Origin: Pseudomonas hormoni
Lineage (GTDB): Bacteria; Pseudomonadota; Gammaproteobacteria; Pseudomonadales; Pseudomonadaceae
Reading direction: 5' to 3'
Assembly (NCBI RefSeq): GCF_018502625.1
Contig: NZ_CP075566.1
Span: forward strand, 5,645,001 to 5,709,000
DNA: 64,000 nt
In this document: positions 35,332 to 45,282 of the stretch, one piece after another
Layout: each line of letters opens with the position of its first letter
Numbering within the stretch: the first letter of the stretch is position 1
Translations under genes and position numbers: made by a program
Notes under the pieces: model-generated
The model's database searches: none
What the model saw: the letters and a program-made list of their open reading frames with translations, nothing else
What the model was told of the DNA's origin: nothing

Positions 35332-37455
35332 TTACTGGCGTGCCTTACGCTTGTGACGATTGATCAGCAGCAGCGCGAGCGCTGTAAACATCACGACACC
35401 TCCTATTTCCAGCCACTTTTTGTAAGGTCGCAAGGTTGCCCGGATCGGGCTCAATGCTTGAGTGACGTAGCGTTTGTCTGCGTTCAGGAAGTCAGGATAA
35501 GCACAGTGCTCGCCGAAAAAACCTCCCAGGTTCATATAAGGCCCTTCTTTCACGTAGCGTTGATAGAAGGCGCTTTTTTCTTCCGGGCCGCTGTTCCACC
35601 CCGTCGCCGCACACAGCACCATGGCAAAGGCCTGACTGGTATGAGGCAAGTGATCGGCAGCGCGGCTGGCCAATGCATTGGCGACATAACGATAGTGGTA
35701 ACGCTGATCGGGTTGAGCTGCGCTGGCCTGCTGACGCTTGACCTCCTCTTCAGCCACTAGTGGACCGACCTTGAGTTCGGTGCTTTCGAGACTGTAATTG
35801 CCACCGAACGTAGCGTAATCCGGGGACATCTCGTAGCCCAACAGCTCCATTCCATCGAAACGGGCCAGTGTGGCGGCGTGGAAGTAAGCGAACGCTCGTT
35901 TGGTCGGCCACCATTTCGATTCGGCATCGTGGCGCAACTCTGCGTACCACTTGGCCTTGGCTTGCAGTTCGGCGTTGTCGAAATACACAGGTGCTGCTTC
36001 GTAACGCTCTTCACGCAGCAATCGCCGCCCCAGCAAGTTGCGCAACTTCGCCGCCACCGGCAACGGCACATAGTTATCCAGATCCTGCTGAGTCAGCGAC
36101 GGCGGTGCCGGCACCTGAGTGTCGACGTAATGCTTGAGCTCATCGACAGTCAGCACGCGCTCGGCGACAGTCGCCGCGTCGAACCAGTAAATGTCGTTGC
36201 TGCGATAGAGCTGATCGAACGCTTGCAGATAATCCCCGCGTTGCAACGCCAGGATTGCGCTTTCGCCTTCGACCCGGCACTTGGGCTGCAGCGATTCAAA
36301 GTCCCAGTCCGGCGTTCGCCGCTGACCCCAGGATTCATTCTGCGGAAAGGCCTGAGCCGCTTTGGCGTACGCCGCGGCGGCGGCGGTTTTATCGCCCTCG
36401 CGCATCGCCAGTTTCGCCCGCAGCCACCACGCCAGGCCACCGTCGCCAGCGTGTTCCAGGAAAGCCTTGGCGCTGGCGTAGTCGCCCTGTTGATAATTCA
36501 TCGCCGCCAGTCGATCGGCGTTATCCAGACTGCCGCGGGTGCTGGCTTGTAGCAACTTGATCAGTTTTTTTTCGTTCGACGGTTGATCACCAAATGACCA
36601 ACCTAACCGGCTGATCAGAGATGCAGTGACCAGTTGCTGCACCGGTTTGCCCTTGAGCAACGCAGTCAATTGCTCGTCGGGCATCGCCGTCAGATCCGCC
36701 ACCAATAGTTTCAGCGAGGTGTATCCCACCGCTGAACCGTGGAGGTTTTGCGTGGCATAGAGCTCAATGGCACGGTTCCAGTCACCCGCCGTGCGCGCCA
36801 CGCGTGCTTCTTCGCCAAGGCTGGCGACGCCCAGTTCCAGCGGGTCGCTGAAACCGTCGATGCTCAGTTGCCGGGTCTGCTCGAAGGCTTTGCGCGATTG
36901 CGTCAGCAGGTCGGGCGTCGCGTCCGCTTCAGCGCTCATGGCAAACAGTGCGCGGCCCAGCGAATACGCGGCCCAGGTGCTGCGTAACGCGCGTTGATCC
37001 GCCGGGAGCGCCAGCACTTTCTGGAAGTAGTCGGCGGCCAATCCATGGTCACCCGCGTTGAACGCCACGGCACCCGCCAGATAGAGCACGAGTTCAGTCG
37101 GCAAACTCGCGCCCTGTGCTTCTACCTGATGAGCATCGGTCAAACTGCGCAACTGTGTTACCTGCGCTTGCTGCTCCACGGTCAAACCCGCCTGCTCGAC
37201 CTTGTCCCGCTGCTCGGCGTAGTCGGACGCGTCCATGCTGCTGTAGACGACTTCGGTGACGTTCTTCAGCCCCGCAATCGCATGCCCGAGACGATTGATC
37301 TCGAACTGAAAATTGCCTTCCGGCAGTTCCGCCAGCGACTGGCCCCGGTTGTCGAGCAGGCGCATGGGAAAATCCGGCCCGCAGGCCAATGCCGAGCCCA
37401 GCGGCAAGCTGAGGCTCAGGCAGAGCAAATGGCGGGGCCAGTTACGGGTGAACAT
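35332..37455 (-). CDS. Large TPR-like exported protein with C-terminal membrane anchor
   Basis: A 707-residue protein with signal peptide (MFTRNWPRHLLCLSLSLPLGSALA), many helical repeats resembling TPRs (for example GDHGLAADYFQKVLALPADQ, GDYASAKAFLEHAGD) and a C-terminal helix (about 685-702) followed by a basic tail. Topology suggests a periplasmic body tethered to the inner membrane. AGGAGG precedes the ATG at 37455. It overlaps the upstream DUF3142 gene by 14 bp, so the two are probably translated and function together. Function is unknown. Confidence 0.8.
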   Translation of the reverse strand: MFTRNWPRHLLCLSLSLPLGSALACGPDFPMRLLDNRGQSLAELPEGNFQFEINRLGHAIAGLKNVTEVVYSSMDASDYAEQRDKVEQAGLTVEQQAQVTQLRSLTDAHQVEAQGASLPTELVLYLAGAVAFNAGDHGLAADYFQKVLALPADQRALRSTWAAYSLGRALFAMSAEADATPDLLTQSRKAFEQTRQLSIDGFSDPLELGVASLGEEARVARTAGDWNRAIELYATQNLHGSAVGYTSLKLLVADLTAMPDEQLTALLKGKPVQQLVTASLISRLGWSFGDQPSNEKKLIKLLQASTRGSLDNADRLAAMNYQQGDYASAKAFLEHAGDGGLAWWLRAKLAMREGDKTAAAAAYAKAAQAFPQNESWGQRRTPDWDFESLQPKCRVEGESAILALQRGDYLQAFDQLYRSNDIYWFDAATVAERVLTVDELKHYVDTQVPAPPSLTQQDLDNYVPLPVAAKLRNLLGRRLLREERYEAAPVYFDNAELQAKAKWYAELRHDAESKWWPTKRAFAYFHAATLARFDGMELLGYEMSPDYATFGGNYSLESTELKVGPLVAEEEVKRQQASAAQPDQRYHYRYVANALASRAADHLPHTSQAFAMVLCAATGWNSGPEEKSAFYQRYVKEGPYMNLGGFFGEHCAYPDFLNADKRYVTQALSPIRATLRPYKKWLEIGGVVMFTALALLLINRHKRKARQ

Positions 37456-38638
37456 TTGAACCTCCTTGATCAATGTGTGTGCAGCGCGCCCAACCGATGG
37501 CGCGCTGCCCGCCGGCCGGTATTCGCCCGTCGCGCAGGCGGGTGAAGGTAAGCAGATCCGGGCTCTGTTGCAACGCATAACCGGCGAGGGCATCGGCGCC
37601 ATCACAGCCTCGCACCGCGAGTGTCAGACGCTCGGGCCAGACGCTGTCGAGGTTGCCTTGATTGCTGATGCTGACGTCATAGAGGCCATCCTGCGACGAG
37701 AGTTTCAGCGTCAGGCGACTGTCGAGGGTGTCGCCGCGGGCTACGGCGCCCAAGGTCGTCAGGCTCCAGGCCCGGCGATCATTGGCCAGGGGCAAGCGAA
37801 ACCAGATCAGGCCGGCCAGATGCGCCGGCGGATCGTTGCGTAATTCAGCGGCCAGTGTTCGCAGTTGCTGCGGATCGGCCAGCAGTTCCCGACGTTCGCC
37901 GCCGCGTTCAACCGGCACTTCGCTCTCCACCAGCGGTGCACCGCCGGTCTGCGGCAACAACGCCACGCCATAGGCCGGCAGCGCCAGATAAAAAGGTTTC
38001 GAAGTGATGCGGCTCCAGGCCTTCGCCCATTTTTGCGCCTGATCCGGGTCAAACAAGCCCCTGCGCGGATCGCTCACCGCATGCACCTGCAACACGCTGC
38101 TATCGACTGTGGATAACAACGTCGGCAGTTCGGGGCTGTCGAGCCAGGCGGGTAATGCCGTAATACTGAGCGGCATGGGGGCCGGAAGAACCGCGCGCAA
38201 AGCCGTGAGAAATTTCCGATAGGCCGGTAGTCGGGCGCTGCCGGCATCGTGGTCGATTTCCACACCGGCGAGGATCAGCCCCTGCGCTTGCCAATCATCA
38301 AGCACCTGGCGGATCTGCGTGGTCACTTCGTCCTGGTCCAGCGACTTGAGCTGGCCATCGAGACGAATCACCGCGATAAGCGGCCGGCCATCCTGTTTGA
38401 GCAGCGCCGCATCGATTCGCGCCCGGCTCCAACCCGCCCGGGGGAAGGCCTGCAAGGCCAGCACTCGTAGAGTGGAAAAGTCCGCGCGACTGTCTTTGAG
38501 TGCAGCTTCGTGGGCCGGCGTCCATTGCCGTTGCCAGACGTAGAGTTGTTGATCAAGCGGCGGCGCGTCCTGTCGTTCGCAACCAGCAAGCAGCGCCACC
38601 ATCACCAGCAAGCCCGACAGGCGAGCGAGAAAAACCAT
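37442..38638 (-). CDS. DUF3142 lipoprotein
   Basis: A 398-residue protein with lipobox LLAGC at residue 19, so a lipoprotein. The body matches DUF3142, with a TIM-barrel look (LILAGVEIDHDAGSARLPAYRKFLTAL, FYLALPAYGVALL) reminiscent of glycoside hydrolases; the EIDHD segment could hold acidic catalytic residues, which is inference. It is coupled to the downstream TPR-like gene. Confidence 0.83.
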   Translation of the reverse strand: MVFLARLSGLLVMVALLAGCERQDAPPLDQQLYVWQRQWTPAHEAALKDSRADFSTLRVLALQAFPRAGWSRARIDAALLKQDGRPLIAVIRLDGQLKSLDQDEVTTQIRQVLDDWQAQGLILAGVEIDHDAGSARLPAYRKFLTALRAVLPAPMPLSITALPAWLDSPELPTLLSTVDSSVLQVHAVSDPRRGLFDPDQAQKWAKAWSRITSKPFYLALPAYGVALLPQTGGAPLVESEVPVERGGERRELLADPQQLRTLAAELRNDPPAHLAGLIWFRLPLANDRRAWSLTTLGAVARGDTLDSRLTLKLSSQDGLYDVSISNQGNLDSVWPERLTLAVRGCDGADALAGYALQQSPDLLTFTRLRDGRIPAGGQRAIGWARCTHIDQGGSNVHP

Positions 38639-38680
38639 AAAGCATCCTTTGTAGCTGCTGAAGGCAGCGTCCGTCAGATG

Positions 38681-40711
38681 CTACAGGTCGAGCACCAAAG
38701 GCTGCGAGCCCTGCGCCGGAATCGCACAACAAATCAGGACGCTTCCTTCGTCCGGCACTTCCGCTGGCGGCTGTGGATAATTCACCTGGCCGCTGATCAG
38801 GCGAGTCTTGCAGGTCCCGCAGGAGCCGCCGCGGCAACTGAATTCCGGACGCAAGCCACGGCTTTCCGCCAACTCAAGCAAACTGCCGCCATCGGGTTGC
38901 CAGCGGGCTTCTTTGGCCGAGCGCTGGAACACCACCGGCACCGAGGTGGTTGCGGCGGGCGGTTGCTCGATGACCACCGCGTCGGGGTCCGGCTGGCGAC
39001 GCAAGGTCGACGGGCCGAAGGTCTCTGCGTGAATCCTGCTGTCACGGATGTCCAGTCCCCGAAGACTGTCGTACAACCCCTGGGTAAAACTGCCCGGGCC
39101 GCAGAGGACAAAGTCCAGCTGATCGTAGTCCTCCACCTCAAGGATGGACTGGAGCAAAGCCGTGTCGATCCGTCCGGTCAAATCAAAGTCTTCGCCCTCA
39201 TGAGCATCGGCCTCCGGCTGACTGAGCAGACGCAGCACCCGCACCGCCTCACCCGCACTCTCGAGCAAGCGATCCAGCTCGGGACGAAACGGTTGATCGG
39301 CCAGCGTGCGCGAACTCTGGAAAAACCATGTAGGCCGAATGTATCGGGTGCGAAGTCCTTGATACACCACCTCCCGCACCATCGACAGCAACGGCGTAAT
39401 GCCTACCCCGGCGGCCAACAACACCAGCGGCCGACGTTCATGGGTTGTCACGGTGAAATGCCCCTGCGGTGCGCGGGCTTCCAGCAGATCACCGACACGA
39501 ACCTGCTCATGCAGGTGCGAAGACACCAGCCCTTCACGCTTCACGCTGATGCGGAAAAAGTCGTCGGACGGCGCGCTCGACAGGCTGTAAGTGCGGATAT
39601 GCACCCCACCGCCAATGGTGAACCGCAGCGGCAAATGCTGCCCAGCCTGAAACACCGGCAACCCGGCGCCATCGGCAGGCTCCAGATAGATCGAGCGAAT
39701 GTTGTGGCTTTCCGCTTCGATCCGCGTCACTCGCAGCGGCCGCCAACGATCGCCCAGCGCCTGGGCTTGCAGACGGGCGTTGGCCTGTTCCCAGGTGCCG
39801 GTTAGCAGACTGGTGGGTGATACGCCATCGAAGCGCCAACGCAAAGCCAACGCTGCGGGCCGACGCACCACCTGCTCCACCTCGAATGTCCACAGACGCT
39901 CGGCGCCTTGAAAGGCTTCGACCTGCGGGCCTTCAAGTATGACTTCGGCGCGACCGCTGAGGTGCAGCAGGTCGCCCGAGTTGAAATCGATAAACAGCAA
40001 ACCCGCCCGGGGATTGATCAGCAAGTTACCCAGGGTATTGAAGAACAGGTTGCCGGCGAAGTCCGGGATGGTCAGGCGATTACCTTCCACCTGTACGAAA
40101 CCGGACTGGCCGCCACGGTGTGAAACGTCCACGGAGCGCTGGCCATCAATATCCACATAACTCGCGACGAAGAAGGTGTCGGCGCCAGCGATCGTGGCTT
40201 TGGCTGCGTCATCCAGAGCGTTCAGGTGTTGAGCAATGCGCGTCGCCGGATCTGCCAGCGGCACCGAGCGAAACTGCCGCAATTGAATGTATTGCGGACA
40301 GTTGCCGAAGGACTGTTCGACCGTTACAGCAAAACCCTTTGCCGTTACGGCGCCGACGCGACCATTGAGGCGGTTGCGCCGCCGGGTATGCAGTTCTATC
40401 CCCAACAGACCGATCGCCGCGCCATCGACCAATTGCGCAGGATCATCCGCCCCCGGCAGGCTGTTGAACAACAGCGCTCCCGGCTCGGGCGAATGAGCGA
40501 AACCCGGTGGTCCTTCAAGAATGCTGGCCCAAGGATTACCGTCGGCGTCCACCGCGCCGTACAGCATGAACGGCAGTTGCTCATAGAATGTGCGGTGCTG
40601 GTCCGGCATCTCAGTGCGAACCACCCTACGACCCAACGTCTCCATTCGCTCGGCAACACCGACGTGTGCCTGCAACTGTTTCTCGCCAGCGTGCCAAGGT
40701 GAACGGTCCAT
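38681..40711 (-). CDS. PNPOx-FNR-ferredoxin fusion flavoprotein
   Basis: 676 residues with three modules: an N-terminal pyridoxamine-phosphate-oxidase-like flavin domain (about 30-300), a ferredoxin-NADP reductase module (about 325-570; RTYSLSSAP and GVGITPLLSM) and a C-terminal plant-type 2Fe-2S ferredoxin (CRGGSCGTCKTRLISG plus a final Cys in LICCAIP). Electrons likely pass from NAD(P)H through flavin to the iron-sulfur centre and the N-terminal domain; the substrate is unknown. The frame is open to 41014, but the ATG at 40711 fits the protein start. It follows a GST gene in the same direction. Confidence 0.88.
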   Translation of the reverse strand: MDRSPWHAGEKQLQAHVGVAERMETLGRRVVRTEMPDQHRTFYEQLPFMLYGAVDADGNPWASILEGPPGFAHSPEPGALLFNSLPGADDPAQLVDGAAIGLLGIELHTRRRNRLNGRVGAVTAKGFAVTVEQSFGNCPQYIQLRQFRSVPLADPATRIAQHLNALDDAAKATIAGADTFFVASYVDIDGQRSVDVSHRGGQSGFVQVEGNRLTIPDFAGNLFFNTLGNLLINPRAGLLFIDFNSGDLLHLSGRAEVILEGPQVEAFQGAERLWTFEVEQVVRRPAALALRWRFDGVSPTSLLTGTWEQANARLQAQALGDRWRPLRVTRIEAESHNIRSIYLEPADGAGLPVFQAGQHLPLRFTIGGGVHIRTYSLSSAPSDDFFRISVKREGLVSSHLHEQVRVGDLLEARAPQGHFTVTTHERRPLVLLAAGVGITPLLSMVREVVYQGLRTRYIRPTWFFQSSRTLADQPFRPELDRLLESAGEAVRVLRLLSQPEADAHEGEDFDLTGRIDTALLQSILEVEDYDQLDFVLCGPGSFTQGLYDSLRGLDIRDSRIHAETFGPSTLRRQPDPDAVVIEQPPAATTSVPVVFQRSAKEARWQPDGGSLLELAESRGLRPEFSCRGGSCGTCKTRLISGQVNYPQPPAEVPDEGSVLICCAIPAQGSQPLVLDL

Positions 40712-40747
40712 AACGGCTTCTCCCTGCGCAACGAGCGCAGTGTGGTC

Positions 40748-40766
40748 GGCCCGACAATGTCGGGCC
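40748..40766 (-). terminator. Perfect hairpin between GST and flavoprotein genes
   Basis: GGCCCGAC and GTCGGGCC flank a three-base loop. No T-run follows, so it may be an attenuator or RNA-processing element rather than a true terminator. Confidence 0.4.
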
Positions 40767-40772
40767 GCAGCA

Positions 40773-41399
40773 TCAGGCAGTTTTTTGCAGGCCGACGACG
40801 GTGCGCGGCATACCGACAAAACCAGGCAAAGCTTCGATACGCGCCAGCCAGGCTCGTACGTTGGCGTAGTCCTCCAGCGACACATTGCCCTCAGGAGCAT
40901 GGGCGATGTAGCTGTAGGCCGCGACGTCGGCAATGGTCGGTTCGGAGCCAACCAGATAAGGCGAAGCAGCCAGCTCCTGATCGATCTGTTTGAGCCAGAT
41001 GTGAGAGTAAGCAATCACTTCTTCAGCGTTATAAGCCGCACCAAACACAGTGATCAGTCTTGCCCTGGCCGGACCAAAGGCAATCGGGCCGGCAACCACA
41101 GACAGCCAGCGTTGAACCTTCGCCGCGCCAACCGGGTCGGCCGGCAACCAGCGGCCGTTGCCATATTTTTGCGCCAGGTAAACCAGGATCGCGTTGGAAT
41201 CAGCCAGCACCACGCCTTGATCGTCGATGGCCGGAACCTGCCCAAACGGGTTGATCGCCAGGTACTCCGGCTGTTTGTGCGCACCTTTGGCCAGATCAAC
41301 CAAGATAAGCTCGGTCGGCAGTTGCAGCAGGGACAACATCAGTTCCACACGGTGCGCATGGCCGGAGCGCGGGAAGTTATAGAGTTTGATCGCTTGCAT
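40773..41399 (-). CDS. Glutathione S-transferase family protein
   Basis: 208 residues: thioredoxin-like N-terminal domain ([19 protein letters not shown]; cis-Pro in [16 protein letters not shown]) and an all-helical C-terminal domain. The Ser of PRSGH is the probable glutathione-activating residue. TGGAG precedes the ATG at 41399. It lies between a LysR regulator and the flavoprotein, both on the same strand, suggesting a detoxification or redox unit. Confidence 0.92.
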   Translation of the reverse strand: MQAIKLYNFPRSGHAHRVELMLSLLQLPTELILVDLAKGAHKQPEYLAINPFGQVPAIDDQGVVLADSNAILVYLAQKYGNGRWLPADPVGAAKVQRWLSVVAGPIAFGPARARLITVFGAAYNAEEVIAYSHIWLKQIDQELAASPYLVGSEPTIADVAAYSYIAHAPEGNVSLEDYANVRAWLARIEALPGFVGMPRTVVGLQKTA

Positions 41400-41529
41400 G
41401 GTCGACTCCACTAGGTGGTGGCGCCGTTCAGGAATGATCAGCACCGATGGCCGCTATCTTCCACCCGCAACCAAAACAACAGAATAGTCAGCAAACGCAA
41501 TCCATTGTTTCACCCAGTGAAATAAATCA

Positions 41530-42432
41530 TCAGCCCAGCAAGTCCGGGTGTTCCCGCAAGGCTTTCACGGTGAAGTCCACAAAACTGCGAATCCGCACGG
41601 GGGCGTTGCGCCCGCCCTGATAGACGACATGGATGGGCAGCGGTGGCAGTTCGAAGTCGGCGAGTACGATTTCCAACTCTGCGGACGCGACTTTGCTGGC
41701 GACCTGATAAGACAGAACGCGGGTGAATCCCAGCCCCAGGCTCGCGGCGGTAATGGCCGCCTGATTCGCCGTCACCACCAGGCGCGGTTCCGGTCGAACA
41801 TTCAGCAGCTCTCCGGCTTCAAGGAAAGGCCAGCTTCTCTGCTGGCCGATAGCGGACGTCGCAATAACCGGTGCGCGGGCCAGATCCTGAGGATGTAATG
41901 GCCTGCCATGCGCCTTAAGAAATCGCGGAGAAGCACAAATCACCCGGCGTACTTCGCCGACACGGATCGCATGCTGATTACTGTCGGGCAACTCACCGAT
42001 GCGCACCGCCACATCGATCCCCTCCTCGACCATGCTCACCACTCGATCAACCAGCAACCCATTGATGCAGACTTCAGGAAACTGCGTCAGATAATTCACC
42101 ATCACCGGCGTGACAAACAACTCGCCAAACAGTACCGGCGCCGTGATCGTCAGTTGCCCACGGGGCTCTGCGTGACTGCCCGCCGCCGAATCCTCCGCTT
42201 CCTGTACCTCGGCGAGAATTCTCCGACAATCCTCGAGATACCGCTGACCCGCCTCACTCAAATGCACACTGCGGGTGGTGCGCGTCAGCAACAACGTGCC
42301 AATGCGTTTTTCCAGCGCGGCCACTGCACGGGTGACACTGGCCGCCGACAGGCCCAAACGCCGTGCCGCCGCCGAGAAACCCTGTTCCTGGGCAACGGCA
42401 GCGAAGACCTGCATTTCCTGGAATCGGTCCAC
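41530..42432 (-). CDS. LysR-family transcriptional regulator
   Basis: 300 residues: winged HTH at the N-terminus (FSAAARRLGLSAASVTRAVAALEKRIGTLLLTRTTRSVHLSEAG shortened here in description) and a type 2 periplasmic-binding-like effector domain. The GTG at 42432 has GGAGG 9 bases upstream and starts at the usual LysR position. It is divergent from ppk2 and upstream of the GST gene, its most likely target. Confidence 0.91.
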   Translation of the reverse strand: MDRFQEMQVFAAVAQEQGFSAAARRLGLSAASVTRAVAALEKRIGTLLLTRTTRSVHLSEAGQRYLEDCRRILAEVQEAEDSAAGSHAEPRGQLTITAPVLFGELFVTPVMVNYLTQFPEVCINGLLVDRVVSMVEEGIDVAVRIGELPDSNQHAIRVGEVRRVICASPRFLKAHGRPLHPQDLARAPVIATSAIGQQRSWPFLEAGELLNVRPEPRLVVTANQAAITAASLGLGFTRVLSYQVASKVASAELEIVLADFELPPLPIHVVYQGGRNAPVRIRSFVDFTVKALREHPDLLG

Positions 42433-42542
42433 TGGGCATGTCCTCCATTCAAATAAAAATCGCAACCGTCAGGCTGCAATTTTGAGCGCGATGTCGAAAA
42501 CGACCTAGTCTGACATGACCGGGAAACAGTGAGGTCTTGGTC

Positions 42543-43364
42543 ATGGCAAAGGATAAGAAGTGGGCACAAAAGCAGCCAATGGCTGACAGCTCGAAAATGA
42601 ACAACAAAGACTACCTGAAAGCGCTACGCGAACTGCACGTCGAAACCGTCAAGCTGCAGGAATGGGTGCGGCACAAGGGCATCAAGGTGTGCATCGTTTT
42701 TGAGGGGCGCGACGGCGCTGGCAAGGGCGGCACCATCAAGGCGTTGACCGAGCGGGTGAGCCCACGCATCTTCCGGGTGATAGCGCTAAGTGCACCTACT
42801 GAACGCGAGAAAAGTCAGATGTATGTGCAGCGTTACCTGCCGTATCTGCCGGCGGCTGGCGAAGTGGTGATCTTTGATCGCAGTTGGTACAACCGCGCCG
42901 GCGTGGAGCGGGTGATGGGGTTCTGCACCAAAGACCAGGTCGCCCGTTTTCTGAAGTCTATCCCCTCGGTGGAACGTTCAATCGTCGATTCGGGCGTCAT
43001 CCTGATCAAGTACTGGCTGGAAGTCAGCCAGGAAGAGCAGACACGACGGCTCCAGGCTCGCATCAAGGACGGACGCAAAATCTGGAAGCTCACCGGCATG
43101 GACCTCAAGTCCTACAGTCGCTGGTATGACTATTCACGCGCACGTGACGACATGTTCAAGATGACCGACACCGAACATGCCCCGTGGTTGGTGGCCAACT
43201 CGAATGACAAGCGACGGGCTCGCCTGAACATCATCACCGACCTGCTCAGTCGCATTCCCTATGAGGATGTTCCGAGAGAAGCCGTGAAGTTGCCCAAACG
43301 CCAGAAGCCGGGCAGCTATAAAGAACCGAATTATCCACTGCGGTTGATTGCGGAAAAATTCTGA
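42543..43364 (+). CDS. ppk2: Polyphosphate kinase 2
   Basis: A 273-residue class I PPK2, which transfers phosphate between polyphosphate and nucleoside diphosphates. Walker A GRDGAGKGGTIK (about 55-66), the FDRSWYNRAGVERVMGF lid region and the C-terminal DDMFKMTDTEHAPW segment are all present. GAGG precedes the ATG at 42543. A strong hairpin follows, shared with the converging glmS. Confidence 0.94.
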   Translation: MAKDKKWAQKQPMADSSKMNNKDYLKALRELHVETVKLQEWVRHKGIKVCIVFEGRDGAGKGGTIKALTERVSPRIFRVIALSAPTEREKSQMYVQRYLPYLPAAGEVVIFDRSWYNRAGVERVMGFCTKDQVARFLKSIPSVERSIVDSGVILIKYWLEVSQEEQTRRLQARIKDGRKIWKLTGMDLKSYSRWYDYSRARDDMFKMTDTEHAPWLVANSNDKRRARLNIITDLLSRIPYEDVPREAVKLPKRQKPGSYKEPNYPLRLIAEKF

Positions 43365-43375
43365 GCTGAATGAAA

Positions 43376-43415
43376 AAGGGGCAAGGTCCTGTCAATGACA
43401 GCGACCTCGCCCCTT
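43376..43415. terminator. Bidirectional terminator between ppk2 and glmS
   Basis: AAGGGGCAAGGTC pairs with GACCTCGCCCCTT, with one mismatched position, and is flanked by A's on the left and TTGTTT on the right. A smaller CTGTC/GACAG stem forms in the loop. It can terminate both converging genes. Confidence 0.85.
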
Positions 43416-43470
43416 GTTTCAGCTGTGGATAACTTATTCCACCGTCACCGACTTCGCCAGGTTACGCGGC
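43409..43470 (-). other. attTn7 (unoccupied)
   Basis: The conserved 3' end of glmS (about 43434-43470) is the TnsD recognition sequence in Gram-negative bacteria. Insertion normally occurs about 25 bp after the stop, here near 43409-43411, inside the right arm of the terminator hairpin. No Tn7-like ends are present. Confidence 0.7.
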
Positions 43471-45281
43471 TGGTCAACGTCCGTGCCTTTAAGCACCGCG
43501 ACGTAGTACGAGAGCAACTGCAGCGGGATGGTGTAGAGGATCGGCGACAGGATGTCGTGGATGTGCGGCATGTGCACAACATGGGTGCCTTCGCCGTTGG
43601 TCATGCCGGCCTGCTCGTCGGCGAAGACGATCAGTTGGCCGCCACGGGCGCGGACTTCCTGGAGGTTGGACTTCAACTTCTCCAGCAGTTCGTTGTTCGG
43701 CGCCACGGTCACCACGGGCATGTCGTTATCCACAAGCGCCAACGGGCCGTGTTTCAGCTCGCCGGCCGGATAGGCCTCGGCGTGGATGTAGGAGATTTCC
43801 TTGAGTTTCAAGGCACCTTCCATCGCTACCGGGAATTGCGCGCCACGACCGAGGAACAGCGTGTGATGCTTCTCGGCGAACAGCTCGGCGATTTTTTCCA
43901 CGGTGCTGTTCATCGCCAGAGCTTCACCAAGACGCGTTGGCAGGCGACGCAGTTCTTCGACCAGGGTGGCTTCGATGCCTTTGGCCAATGTACCGCGAAC
44001 CTGACCCAGGGACAGGGTCAACAACAGTAGGCCGACCAGCTGAGTGGTAAACGCTTTGGTCGATGCCACACCGATTTCGCGACCGGCTTGGGTCAGCAGA
44101 GTCAGGTCGGATTCACGCACCAGCGAGCTGATGCCGACGTTGCAGATGGCCAGGCTGGCGAGGTAGCCCCCTTCTTCTCTTGAAAGCTCCTTGGCGTTAC
44201 GCAGTGCAGCCAAAGTGTCAGCGGTTTCGCCGGACTGGGAAATGGTCACGAACAGGGTGTCGGGCTGCACCACCACTTTGCGGTAGCGGAATTCGCTGGC
44301 GACTTCGACCTGGCAAGGAATGCCGGCCAGCTCTTCGAGCCAGTAACGGGCAACCATGCCGGCGTGGTAGCTGGTGCCGCAAGCGACGATCTGCACGTTA
44401 CGCACTTTGGCGAACAGCTCGGCGGCCTGTGGGCCGAACGCCTGCACCAGCACGCCGTTCGGGCTCAGGCGACCTTCGAGGGTGCGCTGCACAACAGCCG
44501 GTTGCTCGTGGATTTCCTTGAGCATGAAGTGGCGGAACTCGCCCTTGTCAGCCGCTTCGGCGCCGTCGCGGTACTGCACGGTTTCACGTACGACTTCTTT
44601 GCCGCTGACGTCCCAGATCTGCACGCTATCGCGACGAATTTCGGCGATATCGCCTTCTTCCAGGTACATGAAGCGGTCAGTGACCTGACGCAGGGCCAAC
44701 TGGTCGGAGGCAAGGAAGTTTTCCCCCAGGCCCAGACCGATTACCAACGGGCTGCCACTGCGCGCAGCGACCAGGCGATCCGGTTGATCGGCACTGATCA
44801 CAGCCAGACCGTAAGCACCGTGCAGCTCTTTAACGGTGGCCTTGAGCGCCACGGTCAGATCCTGCAGATCCTTGAGTTTGTGGTTCAACAGGTGGGCGAT
44901 GACTTCGGTGTCGGTGTCCGAGGTGAACACGTATCCCAGCGCCTTGAGTTGTTCGCGCAGGGCTTCGTGGTTTTCGATGATGCCGTTGTGCACCACTGCC
45001 AGATCACCGGAGAAATGCGGGTGAGCATTACGCTCGCACGGCGCACCGTGTGTGGCCCAGCGAGTGTGAGCGATACCGAGGCGACCGATCAGCGGCTCGG
45101 CTTCGAGTGCCAGTTCCAGCTCGCTGACTTTGCCAGGGCGGCGCATGCGCTCGAGCTTTGCGTCATTGGTGAAAACCGCCACACCGGCGCTGTCATAGCC
45201 ACGGTATTCCAGGCGTTTGAGGCCTTCGAGCAGGATGGCGGTGATATTACGTTCTGCGACTGCGCCGACAATTCCACACAT
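43434..45281 (-). CDS. glmS: Glucosamine-6-phosphate synthase GlmS
   Basis: 615 residues: N-terminal glutaminase with nucleophile Cys2 ([12 protein letters not shown]), then two SIS domains of the isomerase ([17 protein letters not shown]) and the conserved C-terminus [13 protein letters not shown]. It makes glucosamine-6-phosphate for peptidoglycan and LPS. The segment [15 protein letters not shown] carries about five more residues than the remembered P. aeruginosa sequence at this place. AGGAG in the end of glmR serves as its ribosome binding site; only one base separates the genes. No glmS ribozyme is present. Confidence 0.97.
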   Translation of the reverse strand: MCGIVGAVAERNITAILLEGLKRLEYRGYDSAGVAVFTNDAKLERMRRPGKVSELELALEAEPLIGRLGIAHTRWATHGAPCERNAHPHFSGDLAVVHNGIIENHEALREQLKALGYVFTSDTDTEVIAHLLNHKLKDLQDLTVALKATVKELHGAYGLAVISADQPDRLVAARSGSPLVIGLGLGENFLASDQLALRQVTDRFMYLEEGDIAEIRRDSVQIWDVSGKEVVRETVQYRDGAEAADKGEFRHFMLKEIHEQPAVVQRTLEGRLSPNGVLVQAFGPQAAELFAKVRNVQIVACGTSYHAGMVARYWLEELAGIPCQVEVASEFRYRKVVVQPDTLFVTISQSGETADTLAALRNAKELSREEGGYLASLAICNVGISSLVRESDLTLLTQAGREIGVASTKAFTTQLVGLLLLTLSLGQVRGTLAKGIEATLVEELRRLPTRLGEALAMNSTVEKIAELFAEKHHTLFLGRGAQFPVAMEGALKLKEISYIHAEAYPAGELKHGPLALVDNDMPVVTVAPNNELLEKLKSNLQEVRARGGQLIVFADEQAGMTNGEGTHVVHMPHIHDILSPILYTIPLQLLSYYVAVLKGTDVDQPRNLAKSVTVE

Positions 45282-45282
45282 G

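Noticed and set aside
40712-41014. 101-residue N-terminal extension of the flavoprotein
   Set aside because: It crosses the intergenic hairpin and the GST gene, and the residues look like a shadow frame. The domain start fits the ATG at 40711.
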